64,000 nucleotides of DNA, taken from the NCBI RefSeq assembly GCF_905220565.1, contig NC_059400.1, positions 823,501-887,500 on the forward strand, read 5' to 3'. The position numbers and the translations under genes were made by a program. The notes below the pieces were generated by a model. It was not told where the DNA came from. It made no database searches and saw only the letters and a program-made list of their open reading frames with translations. This document shows positions 1-10,409 of this stretch, in pieces. Source of the stretch: Melitaea cinxia (taxonomy: Eukaryota; Arthropoda; Insecta; Lepidoptera; Nymphalidae). Numbering within the stretch: the first letter of the stretch is position 1; each line of letters starts with the position of its first letter.

Positions 1-38
1 TTTGTTAACATTGACGCTGTACTATTAAATTTTTACAA

Positions 39-231
39 AGCCAGCCCTGCGGTCACGAACCCGCCTGCCTAGCGTTAGTAACTATTTAGTAATCTATGCC
101 AGAGAGGTGATTATAGGCAAAACACGCGAGTTCACGCCATTTTTGGCACGAACTTGTGGAGGCCTATGTCCAGCAGTGGACTGTATCGGGCTGAAGTGAC
201 GATGATGATAATGATAATGATGACGCTGTAT
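39..231 (+). repeat. Family B1, RTE-derived short element, 3-prime part
   Basis: The stretch matches the second half of the family B copies at 29252, 43225 and 46869: a 'cagccctgcggtcac' block, 'gttcacgccatttttggc', then 'cgaacttgtggaggcctatg' and a GAT-rich tail. The last block equals the end of an RTE-type LINE reading frame (see 57116-57305), so the element probably uses LINE machinery in trans. The 5-prime half is missing here. Confidence 0.75.
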
Positions 232-799
232 TTCCTGCAAGATAGTTTTTAAATCAAAATGCCTACAGTTTTTTTAAAGAGTAACTGCATAGTTTCTTGC
301 AGATTCTTCTCAACATAAATTACATTCATAATCGGTATCTTCACTTTTAACCGTAATCACCTATGTCAATAAAGTTACTTTTGATTTTATTTATTTTTTC
401 ACTTTTTATGGCACAAATCCCACAATATACTTAAATTTACAAATTACTTAACATATTTCTTATTGTTAGATTAACATCGTTTTCAACGTAATTATTTATT
501 TAAAAAAAAAAAAAAAAAAAAAAAATCGTAAGCAAATCGACAAAAAATATTTAAAAATATAGAAAGACACAAGTACCCGAAGAGTAAACTGTTAGCATAT
601 AATAATAATCATATATATATTTTTAATATTAGCCGAAAATATAAAAAAAAAATCTTCAGCGCACAGACATCAGAAACATGTGTTACAGTTACCATATATA
701 TCAGATATACATAGATAATACGATTAGAGTAGATATAATACATACATACATATAATACATACATACAATAGAGTAGATATAATAGATCAGATATATATA
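232..799. other. AT-rich stretch without a recognised gene
   Basis: It holds a 24-A run at 502-525 and ATACAT/ATAGAT microsatellite-like DNA at about 700-800. Nothing coding is visible. The right end is the 5-prime flank of the LINE at 812. Confidence 0.6.
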
Positions 800-811
800 G
801 TAATACGATTA
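800..811. repeat. Left target-site duplication of the LINE
   Basis: The 12-mer gtaatacgatta is repeated exactly at 4323-4334, directly after the ATGT-type tail of the LINE. A similar string at 717-727 lies in the same microsatellite-like flank, so chance repetition is possible but less likely than a TSD. Confidence 0.65.
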
Positions 812-3800
812 GATTAGAGTCATGGGATACTCATCCCAACTTACCTGTCCGGTAGTTGTGGTATGGTATACGGGTATGCGACCCCGGCTTCCCTAGCTAT
901 TACTGCCCTATCCCTTGCACTCCTGGGTGGTAATATCCTACATTTCCTATTTTCCCACTCTAACTTACCAATCTTCCTTGTTCACACCACCTATCCCTTC
1001 CCTTTCCCTATTCCTACCCTCCCCGCCAATCCAACGTCTGCCGCGCGGATGGATGCATGGCTAGGGGCAAGCCTAGTCGTAAGCGTGCCATATTGCCCTG
1101 GGACCGGGCGACCCAGAATAAGGCCAGCCTTACCCTGGCATGCGGGGCTCTGCCAGGGTGGACAAACTTTTCCCTAGCTACTCGTGGGAACGCAATGGAT
1201 AACCGAAAAAATTTTATTCACAAAAATGGCGGCGGTGTGGTTCGCCACCCATCACGTCTCGTTTCTCACGGGGGCGAAAAGCGGCCCATGGAGAGCCGCT
1301 TTGCTACGTTGAATGTAAGAGGAGGAATGGATGGTAAGGTAGATGAAGTATGTCAGATGATGGATGAAAGATTCATAGATATTTTGTGCGTGAATGAAAC
1401 CAAGAGGAAAGGGTGTGACACCACGGTACATGGACCCTACACGGCATACTGGTCGGGAGTCCCCCAAACCAGCCGAGCCTGTCAGGGAGTTGGTGTGATC
1501 CTTTCCTCTCGAATGGTTGAATGTGTGATGGAGCATGAATGTGTAAGCCCAAGACTCCTCTGGATTAGGTTGAAAGTCGGACTCACTCGCTTGTTTATCC
1601 TTGGGGTCTATGCACCGACGGATCTGCGCGGAGGTGGGTCATTAAAAGACCAACAAGAGAGAGAGGAATTTTGGGATAGCATGAGAGAGGTCTTGAATAA
1701 TTGCGGAGAAAATGAACGGATCGTAATGTTAGAGGACTTTAATGGGTGGGTTGGAGTAAAGCGTGATGGGTATGAAAGAGTTCTGGGTACGTTTGGGGAC
1801 GAAAGAGTGAATGACAATGGGAGAAGTCTGCTTGAAGTATGCTTGGAATGGAATCTTTGCGTGGTCAACACAATGTTTGAACACAAAAAGATCCATTTGT
1901 ATACAAGAGATGAGGGTGAGTCTAGAAGTATGATTGATTTTGTAATTGTGGATGAAAGACTGAGAAAGAAAGTGCTTGACACTCGGGCATACCGCGGTGT
2001 TGATCTCGACACAGACCACTTCCTGGTCATAGCCCGAATACGTGGCCTCTTTAAACGATGGCGCCACCGAGGGGCCGAGCCTACGAGTGTTTTAGCCAGA
2101 ATAAAAGTGGAAAACCTACAAGGAAAAGAAAAGAAAGATGAGTATGTAGAGAAACTGAAAGAAAGTTTTAAAGGCATAGAAGAGATAGGTGTGATTGAGA
2201 ATTTGTGGGAGACTTTTAAGAAAGGGGTCGTGAATAGTGCTATTGAGGTGTGCGGGGTAGCTAAAAGAAGGAAAGGAAGAAAGAACTATAATGTGTGGAT
2301 GGATAAAGATGTACAAAAGGCTGTGCAAGAAAAGAAGAAAGCGTGGTTGGATTGGTTAGCAACAAAAGCTAACCAAAAGGTTCAAAAGGCAACGGATGAC
2401 GAGGTAAAGGAAGCAAGAACGAAGTATAAAAGATTGAAATCAGTAGCGAAAGAAGCTGTGTCTAGAAAGAAAGAAGAACGAAAGGATGATTTTGATAGGA
2501 GGCTCACTGAAGATTTCCAGTCAAACATTAAGTTTTTCTGGAAATCCATCAAAACAGCCAGAGGAAAAATTTCTCCCTCGGAGCTGAGCACAATCAGGAG
2601 TCAAGATGGGAGCGTTATAAATGGAGAAGAATGTGTGTTAAAGAGATGGAAAGAGTATTTTGAAAGTGTGTTTGAAAGAGAGGAAGTGCAGGTACAACAT
2701 CCGGCACCTTCCATTGAGAGTAGTATAAATGTCGATGAAAGTGAGATAAGCATGGATGAAATAGTGAAAGCGCTGAAAAGTATGAGATTAGGTAAGGCTG
2801 CAGGGTATGACAGGATCACCGTCGAGATGCTGAGGGCTGGACAGGGTATAGTGGCTAGCCAGCTGTACTGCCTTTTCAATTTGTGCTGGCGAAATGGGCA
2901 AGTACCGGAAGACTGGTGCAAAGCCGTAATCGTGCCGTTGTATACGGGAAAAGGGTCACGGCAGGACTGCATAAATTACCGCGGTATAAGCCTTCTCAGC
3001 GTCGTCGGTAAATTGTATGCGAAAGTGTTGATTGAAAGGGTTGTGAATGAAACAGATGAAAAAGTATGGGATGCACAAGCGGGATTTAGAAAGGGAATGG
3101 GATGTACGGATCAGGTCTTTTCCTTGCGGTGCATAGCCGAAAAGTTTTTAGCAAAAAACAAAAAGGTCTATTGCGCGTTCGTGGATTTGGAAAAGGCCTA
3201 TGATAGAGTGGTGAGGAATGAATTGTGGTCAGCATTGTCCGTGTACGGTGTGAGCGGCGCACTCATGCGAGCACTACAATCTCTTTATAGGGATTCTAGT
3301 GCTTGTGTGAGGATAAACGGGGCATACACTGAATGGTTTAATATCGAAAAAGGTGTTAGACAGGGATGTGTAGCGTCACCGTGGCTGTTTAACTTGTTCA
3401 TGGACAATTGCTTGACAGAGTTAAAAGAGAATGAAAGTGGGTTGAGAATGGGTGAGTTACTCGTCAAATGTCTTCTCTATGCTGATGACCAAGTACTACT
3501 TGCGTCCTCGGCCGAGGAGTTGCAGGAGATGGTAACTGCTATGAGTGGAGCTTTTGTTAGAAAGGGAATGAAGATGAATGTAAAGAAGACGAAAGCGATG
3601 GTGTTTGAAAGAGATGAGGTAGTGACAGACTGTAATATCGTGATTGGAGATGAACAAATTGAACAGGTGAAAGAGTTTGTGTATCTGGGTTCGAAGTTTA
3701 CAAGAGATGGAAAGTGTGAGAGTGATATTGAAAGAAGAGTGAATGCAGGAAACATGGTGAACGGAGCTTTGAACTCCTTTATGAGCAGTCGGAAGGTGTC

Positions 3801-4322
3801 TAAAAAGGCTCGTTTGGCTGTGCATGAGGGGGTGTTGCTTCCGACACTCATGTACGGAAGCGAAAGTTGGGTATGGCAGAAGAGACATGAAAGCAGAATA
3901 AATGCAGTTGAGATGAGAGCGTTAAGAAGTATGATAGGCGTTAAACTGAGTGACAGGATGAGAAATAGTGAGATAAAGAAACGGTGTGGTCTGAAAGAAG
4001 ATGTAGTGACAAAAATTGAGAAAGGTATGCTGAGATGGTTTGGTCATGTCGAGAGAATGAATGAAGAACGACTGACGAAAAAAGTGTATAAGGCGAGTGT
4101 GAGTGGAAGTGTTGGAAGGGGTAGACCTAGGCGGACATTTCAAGACCAAATCGGGGACGTCTTGAAAAAAGGCCAGGTCAAGAGTACCCTAAACCGACGA
4201 GCATGTATGAAGGGAATAATGAAAGTGGATGAAGCGAAACAAGTATGTAAGGATCGTAGCAAGTGGAAAGAAGTGGTCTCTGCCTACCCCTACGGGAAAG
4301 AGGCGTGATTATATGTATGTAT
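812..4322 (+). mobile_element. Full-length single-ORF non-LTR retrotransposon
   Basis: The element has a GC-richer leader (about 812-1056), one uninterrupted 1083-codon reading frame with N-terminal APE-type endonuclease and central reverse transcriptase, a very short 3-prime end after the stop at 4308 and a short ATGT-repeat tail. A 12-bp direct repeat brackets it. The single ORF and short repeat-like tail resemble RTE-like clades, but I cannot fix the clade by eye. The intact ORF and exact flanking repeat suggest a recent insertion. Confidence 0.85.
1057..4308 (+). CDS. Endonuclease-reverse transcriptase of a non-LTR retrotransposon
   Basis: The protein would nick chromosomal DNA and copy its own RNA into the nick (target-primed reverse transcription). 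Counting from the ATG at 1057, the endonuclease spans about 80-330: TLNVRG (Asn86), VNETK (Glu114), DFN (Asp227, Asn229), MIDFVIVD and TDHFLV (Asp320-His321). The reverse transcriptase spans about 600-900: FVDLEKAYD with Asp710, GVRQGC at 766-771 and the catalytic YADD at 808-811. The basic C-terminal part carries RWFGHVERM and GRGRPRR. In-frame ATGs lie at 1057, 1195 and 1288. The last opens 8 residues before the first endonuclease motif, and the extra N-terminal 77 residues look unlike a domain, so the true start may be 1195 or 1288. No stop or frameshift is seen. One oddity is Glu226 where Gly usually precedes DFN, which may weaken the nuclease. This is selfish DNA, not a host gene. Confidence 0.93.
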   Translation: MARGKPSRKRAILPWDRATQNKASLTLACGALPGWTNFSLATRGNAMDNRKNFIHKNGGGVVRHPSRLVSHGGEKRPMESRFATLNVRGGMDGKVDEVCQMMDERFIDILCVNETKRKGCDTTVHGPYTAYWSGVPQTSRACQGVGVILSSRMVECVMEHECVSPRLLWIRLKVGLTRLFILGVYAPTDLRGGGSLKDQQEREEFWDSMREVLNNCGENERIVMLEDFNGWVGVKRDGYERVLGTFGDERVNDNGRSLLEVCLEWNLCVVNTMFEHKKIHLYTRDEGESRSMIDFVIVDERLRKKVLDTRAYRGVDLDTDHFLVIARIRGLFKRWRHRGAEPTSVLARIKVENLQGKEKKDEYVEKLKESFKGIEEIGVIENLWETFKKGVVNSAIEVCGVAKRRKGRKNYNVWMDKDVQKAVQEKKKAWLDWLATKANQKVQKATDDEVKEARTKYKRLKSVAKEAVSRKKEERKDDFDRRLTEDFQSNIKFFWKSIKTARGKISPSELSTIRSQDGSVINGEECVLKRWKEYFESVFEREEVQVQHPAPSIESSINVDESEISMDEIVKALKSMRLGKAAGYDRITVEMLRAGQGIVASQLYCLFNLCWRNGQVPEDWCKAVIVPLYTGKGSRQDCINYRGISLLSVVGKLYAKVLIERVVNETDEKVWDAQAGFRKGMGCTDQVFSLRCIAEKFLAKNKKVYCAFVDLEKAYDRVVRNELWSALSVYGVSGALMRALQSLYRDSSACVRINGAYTEWFNIEKGVRQGCVASPWLFNLFMDNCLTELKENESGLRMGELLVKCLLYADDQVLLASSAEELQEMVTAMSGAFVRKGMKMNVKKTKAMVFERDEVVTDCNIVIGDEQIEQVKEFVYLGSKFTRDGKCESDIERRVNAGNMVNGALNSFMSSRKVSKKARLAVHEGVLLPTLMYGSESWVWQKRHESRINAVEMRALRSMIGVKLSDRMRNSEIKKRCGLKEDVVTKIEKGMLRWFGHVERMNEERLTKKVYKASVSGSVGRGRPRRTFQDQIGDVLKKGQVKSTLNRRACMKGIMKVDEAKQVCKDRSKWKEVVSAYPYGKEA

Positions 4323-4334
4323 GTAATACGATTA
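4323..4334. repeat. Right target-site duplication of the LINE
   Basis: Exact second copy of the 12-mer at 800-811, immediately downstream of the ATGT tail. Confidence 0.65.
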
Positions 4335-4423
4335 CATAATTTTATATATACAATGAAGAGCTTGCTACTGCTGTTGCTAATATAATATACTGCAACATGT
4401 ATACCACTGTATGTGTCTATGTC

Positions 4424-4424
<1 letters not shown>

Positions 4425-4511
<87 letters not shown>
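4425..4511. repeat. (TA)n microsatellite
   Basis: About 87 bases of uninterrupted TA dinucleotide, able to extrude as a hairpin and prone to length polymorphism. Confidence 0.95.
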
Positions 4512-4515
<4 letters not shown>

Positions 4516-4554
4516 TATAAGTTCATGTTTTGTGTGTATTGACTTACAGATCCA

Positions 4555-4890
4555 TTCTTTTATGAACTGAAATTTTTTGTTGAAAAGGAGATATCCCTAG
4601 TTTGGTACCATGATAAGGAAAACAGGATCTGATGATGGGATCCCAGAGAAATCGAGGGAAACTTTCGAAAATCCACATAACTTTTTACTGGGTGTACCGA
4701 TTTTGATGATTTTTAATTTAATCGAAAGCCGATGTTTATCATGTGGTCACATTTAAATTTCATCGAGATCTGATTACAACTTTTGGAGTAATCTTTGATA
4801 ATGCGTATTTGCTTGACTATTTTTTCGTCTACCTACGTTGTATTACTTGTCGATATAATTGAAGTCGGTTTTTCTTCGTTTGCCTGCATA
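4555..4890 (+). mobile_element. Family M1, CCGACTTCAA TIR element, left end missing
   Basis: It shares with the copies at 24150 and 54553 the blocks 'ggaaaacaggatctgatga', 'tcccagagaaatcgaggga', 'gggtgtaccgattttgatga' and the right end 'aattgaagtcggtttttctt'. The left end is lost, probably next to the TA tract. Confidence 0.8.
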
Positions 4891-5017
4891 CATAATTATA
4901 ATATTTGTAATGTTGACAATATTATTATCAATACATATAATAAAAATGTAACGGATCGATGTCTGTACATGAAAGATATATGAGAATAAATATTGTTGGG
5001 ACCCTTTATCAACGCAA

Positions 5018-5265
5018 ATAGCATCCAAAACAATGATTGTTAGAATTTTTGTCTGTTTGTCTGTGCGTCTGTGCGTTTGTGCACGCTAATCTCAGAAACG
5101 GCTCACCCGATTTTGATGTAGTTTACACTAATATATTTTGGTAAGCTTTACTTAACATTTAGTGTTTGTTTCATGTCAATCGGTTCATACATAAAAAAGT
5201 TATGCCAATTTAAGGAGTCACGTGTAAATATCCAAAACGCGGACGAAATCGCAGGCACAACTAGT
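5018..5265 (+). mobile_element. Family H1, Helitron-like non-autonomous element
   Basis: Shows the family pattern: a TCTG/TTTG-rich 5-prime part, 'gctaatctcagaaacggct', then near the 3-prime end 'cggacgaaatcgcaggcaca' followed by ACTAGT. Copies at 17700 and 22596 end the same way. CTAG-type 3-prime ends without TIRs fit non-autonomous Helitrons; that class is an inference. Confidence 0.6.
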
Positions 5266-5725
5266 CTGTAATAAATTTATACTTAAATAAATAAATATAT
5301 TAGAAAATATACTATATTCATTAACAAATTAATCTCTTATCTATATATAAACTATTTTTAAATTATAACTACTTCCTAGCTCATCTCTAAAAATAAATTA
5401 AAGAAAAAAATCGTCTCAGTCACGATACAGATCTGTAAACGGTGTTTGTGTGCAACCGACAGTTTGATATCACAGGTTGACGGACGTAGATCTCGTTTAG
5501 ATGTCTAGATGTCTCCGGCAAATTGGATCTTACATCTTCGATGTTATTAAATGACATTTTTCAATTAGTTTTAAAAGAAAATGGTAGGTTACTTTTTTGT
5601 GGTAGATGAGGCAAATATTGACTTATTCGATGTAAGATTGTTTTAATGATGAATATACTAATATATGTGGGTTTAGTGGCGCTGTATTCTATGCAATATG
5701 TGACTAAATTAATCGTAAAATATAA
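5266..5725. other. Unassigned AT-rich DNA
   Basis: No ORF, repeat partner or RNA gene recognised in this stretch. Confidence 0.5.
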
Positions 5726-5727
5726 TA

Positions 5728-5855
5728 AATAACGAGTGTACTTTAGACCACACGACTGAAGCAAAACTTCTTTAGTTATCTCTACTGTAAAATACGAAAC
5801 GTAATTCTGTCTCTTTCTATCTTCACTAAATTATATACTCCCTCTCAACTTTACT
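5728..5855 (+). repeat. Family D1 interspersed repeat, partial
   Basis: Starts 'aacgagtgtactttagacca' and carries the pyrimidine-rich 'tctctttctatcttcact' block common to family D. It stops exactly where H2 starts, so H2 may have inserted into or truncated it. Confidence 0.7.
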
Positions 5856-6106
5856 TCTATACTAATATTATAAAGCTGAAGAGTTTATTTTTTTGTTTGT
5901 TTGAACGCGCTAATCTCAGGAACTACTGGTTCGATTTGAAAAATTCTTTCAGTGTTAGATAGACAATTTATTGACGAAGGCTATAGGCTATATATAATCA
6001 CGTTACGATCAATAGGAGCGGAGCACTAATGAAGAATGTTTAAAAATCGTGTTGTTTTTATTTCAAGTAACTATTCACCGCGGACGAAATCGCGTGCTAG
6101 CTAAGT
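5856..6106 (+). mobile_element. Family H2, Helitron-like element
   Basis: Begins 'actaatattataaagctgaa', contains 'cgctaatctcaggaactact' and ends 'cggacgaaatcgcgtgctag'. No TIR is seen and the end is CTAG-like. Confidence 0.65.
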
Positions 6107-6474
6107 AGCTAGTCAAGAATAAATATAGTCAAATTTTGTAAAGTGATATTTTTCGATTTTTTTTTCTTATGGTCGACTTCAACCACTGACTTTTATCTAA
6201 TAACGTTCTAAGTTAATCATATAATTGTTCTATAAGAGAATGTTATAAATGGTTGATTAAACTGTAATCCTTTGTTAACGTCAGAGCGTTCGTGAAGCAG
6301 GGCTCCGTAAATAGAAGTCAGGTAGCCACAATAAATCCCACGTCGAGTCGACATCTACCCGCATTCCGCGCTAAATATACGTCGAACGAAAATAAAAAAT
6401 ACAAATACATTTCTTTTTATACAAGTGAGAAAGGATGTGTACGGATGATGAACACAGATTGGTAAGAATTAACT
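6107..6474. other. Unassigned stretch
   Basis: Mostly AT-rich with a moderately GC-rich patch at 6285-6385. No repeat partner or ORF recognised. Confidence 0.5.
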
Positions 6475-6718
6475 CATAAGTGATAACAGCTTTTTTAACT
6501 CCTTTACGCACGCTTGACTTGGAGAGTAAGCTGGTGAATGCGTGACGAGAGCGTTACGAAAAGTGTGATCGGGCGAGGCGAACGGAGCAAGAGAGAGAGG
6601 TACGAGCACACATTTTCATACTCTCTTTCTCCCATAGCCAGTTACGTTTCGTATAGGTATCTAAGACACAGTGCAGGCGTATTGTGCAAAAGTTTTTTTC
6701 TATTTAAGATTCGCCTCT
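6475..6718 (-). repeat. Family D2 interspersed repeat
   Basis: Reverse orientation copy: 'ttacgcacgcttgacttgga' and 'gtgaatgcgtgacgagagcg' are the complements of the D copies at 20876 and 30518. Nearly full length. Confidence 0.75.
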
Positions 6719-6984
6719 TATAAGAGTGTAATTATAAATGATTTCAATAATTAATACATAAATGCTTTATAGTCAAAGGTTTACTTTTAAATCTTTTGAT
6801 TGGTGAACTGGTCCATTGTTTGACTTTTGTTATAAATAGATTTATTTGGATTGTATTATATTATTTTATTTGACGAATAATATGAATTGTGGTTTGTTGT
6901 ATGAAAGTGGTTTCAGGAACTGCCAATTACACTTGCGGTTGCGGGTTTGTACTTAGCATAAGACAAATATTTGTATAATATACC

Positions 6985-7410
6985 AAACAGCCATGACATA
7001 CGGAGCTGAATGCTGGCCTCTCAAAAAGCAGCACGAAAACCAACTGCACTGCGCAGAGATGAAGATGCTCAGGTGGGCAGGTGGGGTGACTAGGCTGGAC
7101 CATGTCAGAAACACACATATACGAGGAACCTTCAAAGTAAGATCTATCCCAGAAAAACTACAGGAGAGCCGCCTGCGGTGGTACGGACACATTATGAGGC
7201 GACCATCTGACCACATGACCAGAAAAGTGCTGGATATTAAAACTAAGCCCCGAGGACGAGGAAGACCCCGAATCACATGGATCGCTGTAGTAAATAAGAA
7301 CCTCAAAGAAGCCCAAGTCACAAAAGAGAAGACCCAGGACCGTGTTGTCTGGAGGCACATGATACGGAGGGCCGACCCCAAATGAAATGGGAAAGAGCCA
7401 GGCAAAGAAG
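6985..7410 (+). pseudogene. C-terminal remnant of an RTE-type LINE reverse transcriptase (L4)
   Basis: An open frame of about 130 residues (6993-7385) starts inside the region after the RT core and reads MTYGAECWPL, KMLRWAGGVTRLDHVRN, SRLRWYGHIMRRP and GRGRPRITW before ending in RRADPK. These are hallmarks of the C-terminal tail of RTE-like LINE proteins. The catalytic core is absent, as expected for a 5-prime-truncated insertion. A purine-rich AAGAAGAAG tail follows the stop. It is from a different LINE lineage than 812-4322. Confidence 0.85.
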
Positions 7411-7534
7411 AAGAATACCAAAAAGTGTCTGAGAATATAGTCTGTGCTTTTATTTTGTGTTTCTGGACCCACAATGAAGGAGAGGAATAAGTCAATCATA
7501 TGCCGTGTGGTGTCGGCCGAGTAGAATAGCACCA

Positions 7535-7915
7535 CCACTTTTCTTCCCGTGGCGGTCGTAAAAAGCGACCGAAGGATAAACCTGGCTCAATATCATCAGG
7601 GTCCTGGAGGAGGACAAACTTCATTTGAAACCCGGAATGGGGTCTCCGTCAATCATTCGTGGCATAGCTCTAAAATGCAAAAAACTCCTGCAGCCGTACT
7701 GGCTCCACACGTATCGACTCTTTCCTGTGGGCCTAGCCAGTGAGGTCGAGAGGGTGGCGCAGAGCTTAGGCAACTCTGCGTTTTCCTGAAGAGTGTCCTA
7801 GGCGACACAGCGTCTGTCTGACACTGTCTAAATCTTCTGCAATGGACGGACTCAGGCCAAAGAGAGAGTAAGTCAGCCATCATAAAGTAAAAAGTTTCCT
7901 GTGTTAGACACATTT
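7535..7915 (+). repeat. LINE leader-like segment
   Basis: Opens with 'cttcccgtggcggtcgtaaa', very close to the opening 'ctcttcccgtgggtgtcg' of family B, including a small hairpin GTCGTAAAAAGCGAC. The rest (GC-rich, 'gtggcgcagagcttaggcaa') has no partner in the window. It probably derives from a LINE 5-prime untranslated region. Short open frames here show no known domain. Confidence 0.5.
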
Positions 7916-8370
7916 TTTTAATTATTGCGTTCTCTAAAACTATTAGTCTGTATGATTCGTGCTGTCACGTGTCACGGCAATATAACGGAACTTAAAATTC
8001 ACGTCATAGTATTCTATTTGACATGTAAATAGTGATTCTGTTCTTTTAAGTCATTCGTTTAAATTCGTTCGTAAACTGGGTTTACTGGCCGCAGGTGTTG
8101 TAGGTGTTTAAAAGTTTTCATAGTCGATAGTAAATTGTCTGGTGTTTCTCGCGGTATCGATTTTTACTGGAAATGTATTAATGGACGAGTCGAGTTTGTA
8201 TGTAGAATATTGAATTCCTCGATTTTGTCCGCGCGGTATTAAATTATCATGTTTCGTTCATAACAGGTTGTTTTACTTACAAGGAGACAGAAAGGTTGTG
8301 GGGTCCTCAAATCGAACGGAGGTTCCGCGTGTAGTTAGCACTCAGTGAGTGTATTCATTTACTCAAGCCC
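7916..8370. other. Unassigned stretch
   Basis: Non-coding by inspection. It ends at the head of SINE A1. Nothing recognised. Confidence 0.5.
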
Positions 8371-8371
8371 T

Positions 8372-8461
8372 AGTCTAGCCCGTTGGCGCAGTTTGTAGTG
8401 GCCCAGTTTTCTGTGCCGCGGGTTGCGGGTTCGATTCCCGCCTGAGTCTGGGTGTAATATT

Positions 8462-8536
<75 letters not shown>

Positions 8537-8690
8537 TCTATGTATATTTATATAAAAAAAATATAACAGTCGGTTGTTACCTGTAACACAAGTATTAAGT
8601 TGTTTACCATAGAAACAGACAACCGTGTGTGTATGTATAAGAATATTATTAAGATATTATATAAGATATTTATTTATTTATTATTTATAA
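8372..8690 (+). mobile_element. SINE A1, tRNA-headed
   Basis: The head at 8372-8455 contains an A-box-like 'gttggcgcagtttgtagtgg' and a perfect B box GGTTCGATTCC at 8428-8438, so polymerase III could transcribe it. The body 'aacagtcggttgttacctgt' and 'agaaacagacaaccgtgtgt' recurs inverted at 14580-14822 and 28620-28956. A TA tract has expanded inside it. Confidence 0.8.
8464..8533. repeat. (TA)n microsatellite inside SINE A1
   Basis: About 70 bases of pure TA directly after the tRNA-like head. Other A copies carry a shorter TA-rich tract at the same place, so the expansion is local. Confidence 0.95.
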
Positions 8691-8883
8691 AAAAAAACTA
8701 TAGTGGTATTTTGTCTCAGAAAGATTAATTTCAATTGAGTACTTTCTTTCAGGAGCAATCTATGTTATCCGATATCAATAATGACATATACCTTGCAATT
8801 GTTCCAGTTATTCTTATTTTATCGAAATTCTATAGAAAAACAAAAGGGAAAAATTATTTTTTTATCGATTGATTGTTTAATCC

Positions 8884-8960
8884 TGTAATGTCATACGTCT
8901 AGGCATAAGCCTCTTTTTCTAAAAGGAGGGTCGGTACGTAATCTATCACGCTTCTTCTGT
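8884..8960 (-). repeat. Degenerate 3-prime end of SINE T (T1)
   Basis: Weak match to the inverted T tail: 'tctaggcataagcctctttt' and 'gtaatctatcacgcttcttc' align with the copy at 61012. Old and diverged. Confidence 0.45.
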
Positions 8961-9525
8961 GAAATTACCCAACCTTTAAACTAAAGACATATTTTAAAAT
9001 TAATAGAACATATAAATAATAGCATTTGATTTGATCCAGCCGTTCTATGCTTAGCGAAGACCATTTCATTTTTATGTTTATAGATAGACATCTTAAATTA
9101 GACAGCGGAAGAATATGACGCAAGGTATAGAACTAGTGTAACTCGGTTCAGAGGTAAACAGCTGTCACGTCATTCATCTGTCGGGAATTTTTAATTCTAC
9201 CGGATATACAGACCGCTGGAACGTCTACAATGACCGCATAATGTATAGTTAATAAGATGACCTTTTCAATTTTTTTTTAGGTTTTCATTCCTTGTTTAGT
9301 TTTATTGACGCTACAAAGTCGTAAAGGGTATAGTAATAGTAGACTTTTCGATTTTGTTTTAGTTGTTATACGATGTTAGGAGATATTGAAAATCTTTTAA
9401 TGTGCCAAGATAATACCAGCACCAAAATAATAAAGTTATTTAGTGAAACCTAGTGATTTAATGTGCACTTAGTACTACGCTCTACTTAAGAAACATTTAA
9501 CTAATTTTAGATTTTAAAAAAGGTA
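8961..9525. other. Unassigned stretch with a small GC-richer patch
   Basis: The patch at about 9115-9240 contains CAGCTGTCACG (E-box CAGCTG at 9159-9164), a string seen again at 41531. Otherwise AT-rich and featureless. Confidence 0.4.
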
Positions 9526-9527
9526 AA

Positions 9528-10010
9528 AAAAAAACGAGTGTGCTTTCGACCACAACACTAATGTAAAGATTCTGCACAATAGGCACGCAGTGTGTCTTAG
9601 ATATACGTAACGTAACTGGTTATGAGAGAAAGAGAGAAAGAATGTTTGCTTGCACCTACCTGGGGTAGTACCTCGACCTTTCAGAAGATCACAGCTAAAT
9701 AATATTGATTTCAAGCATTATTGTGTTCCTGTTGGTGAGTAAGGTGACTAGAACTCCTGGGGGGATCGGGGATTGGGTCGGCAACGCGCTTACGATACTT
9801 CTGGTGTTGCAGGCGTCTATAAGATACGGTAATCTCTTACCATCAGGTGAGCCGTACGCTTGTTTGCCGACCTAGTGATATAAAAAAAACCTCACTATCC
9901 TACTCTGTTCGCTCGACCGGATTACACTTTTTGTAACGCTCTCGCGCATTCGCTAGCTTACTCCCCAAATCAAATGTGTGTAAAGAAGTCTTACTTCAAA
10001 ATACTTATAT
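9528..10010 (+). repeat. Family D3 split by a family C insertion
   Basis: The left part (9528-9661) has 'aacgagtgtgctttcgacca' and the GAGAGAAAG block. The right part (9891-10010) resumes with 'ttcgctcgaccggattacac', the middle of the D consensus. The 230 bases between them are family C. Confidence 0.7.
9662..9890 (+). mobile_element. Family C1 repeat, nested in D3
   Basis: Reads 'tggggtagtacctcgacctt', 'ctggtgttgcaggcgtctat' and 'gtgagccgtacgcttgtttg', ending 'gacctagtgatataaaaaaa'. The terminal A run marks the 3-prime end on the plus strand and suggests retroposition. Confidence 0.8.
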
Positions 10011-10405
10011 TCAAATCAAGCCGCAATCAAACCGCGACCATTGTAGAACAGTCCATGAAGTCAGGTATTCGATTCGCGCGTTTTAATCCACCTCTTGTAA
10101 ATGTGTTTACGGGCGCGCGGACACCTGACTGACTTCCGATGTTTACATCGCTTTGATGGCGTGAAAATAAACGAGAATTATTTTAAAACGCACGCACGTT
10201 GTACAAAAATTACTTTTTTATTAACCAACTAAAGCTTAAACGTACGTGACGTTAATCCTTGTGAACGTGTATTTATATAGATTAATGTAAAAATAAATTG
10301 CACTAAAAACACGTTTTTGTAATGAAATAATAGTAAGATATTAGATTTTTTTTTTTTATAAGTGTGTGTATTTTTTTATTTTACGCATATATGCTGGAAA
10401 CGCTA
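10011..10405. other. Unassigned stretch, GC-richer at 10050-10190
   Basis: Contains 'gggcgcgcggacacctgact' with an E-box CACCTG at 10122-10127. No repeat partner or reading frame recognised. Confidence 0.4.
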
Positions 10406-10409
10406 TTTT

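Noticed and set aside
863..1177. 104-codon plus-strand open frame ahead of the LINE ORF
   Set aside because: It overlaps the LINE leader and ORF start in another frame and has a pyrimidine-driven proline/threonine composition. No LINE ORF1 motif (zinc knuckle, RRM or coiled coil) is visible.
1608..2177. Long minus-strand open frame inside the LINE
   Set aside because: It is a shadow of the purine-rich coding strand, which gives serine/phenylalanine-rich antisense frames.
4425..4511. TA tract as an origin or regulatory site
   Set aside because: Pure dinucleotide slippage product with no associated motif; a similar tract stands inside SINE A1.
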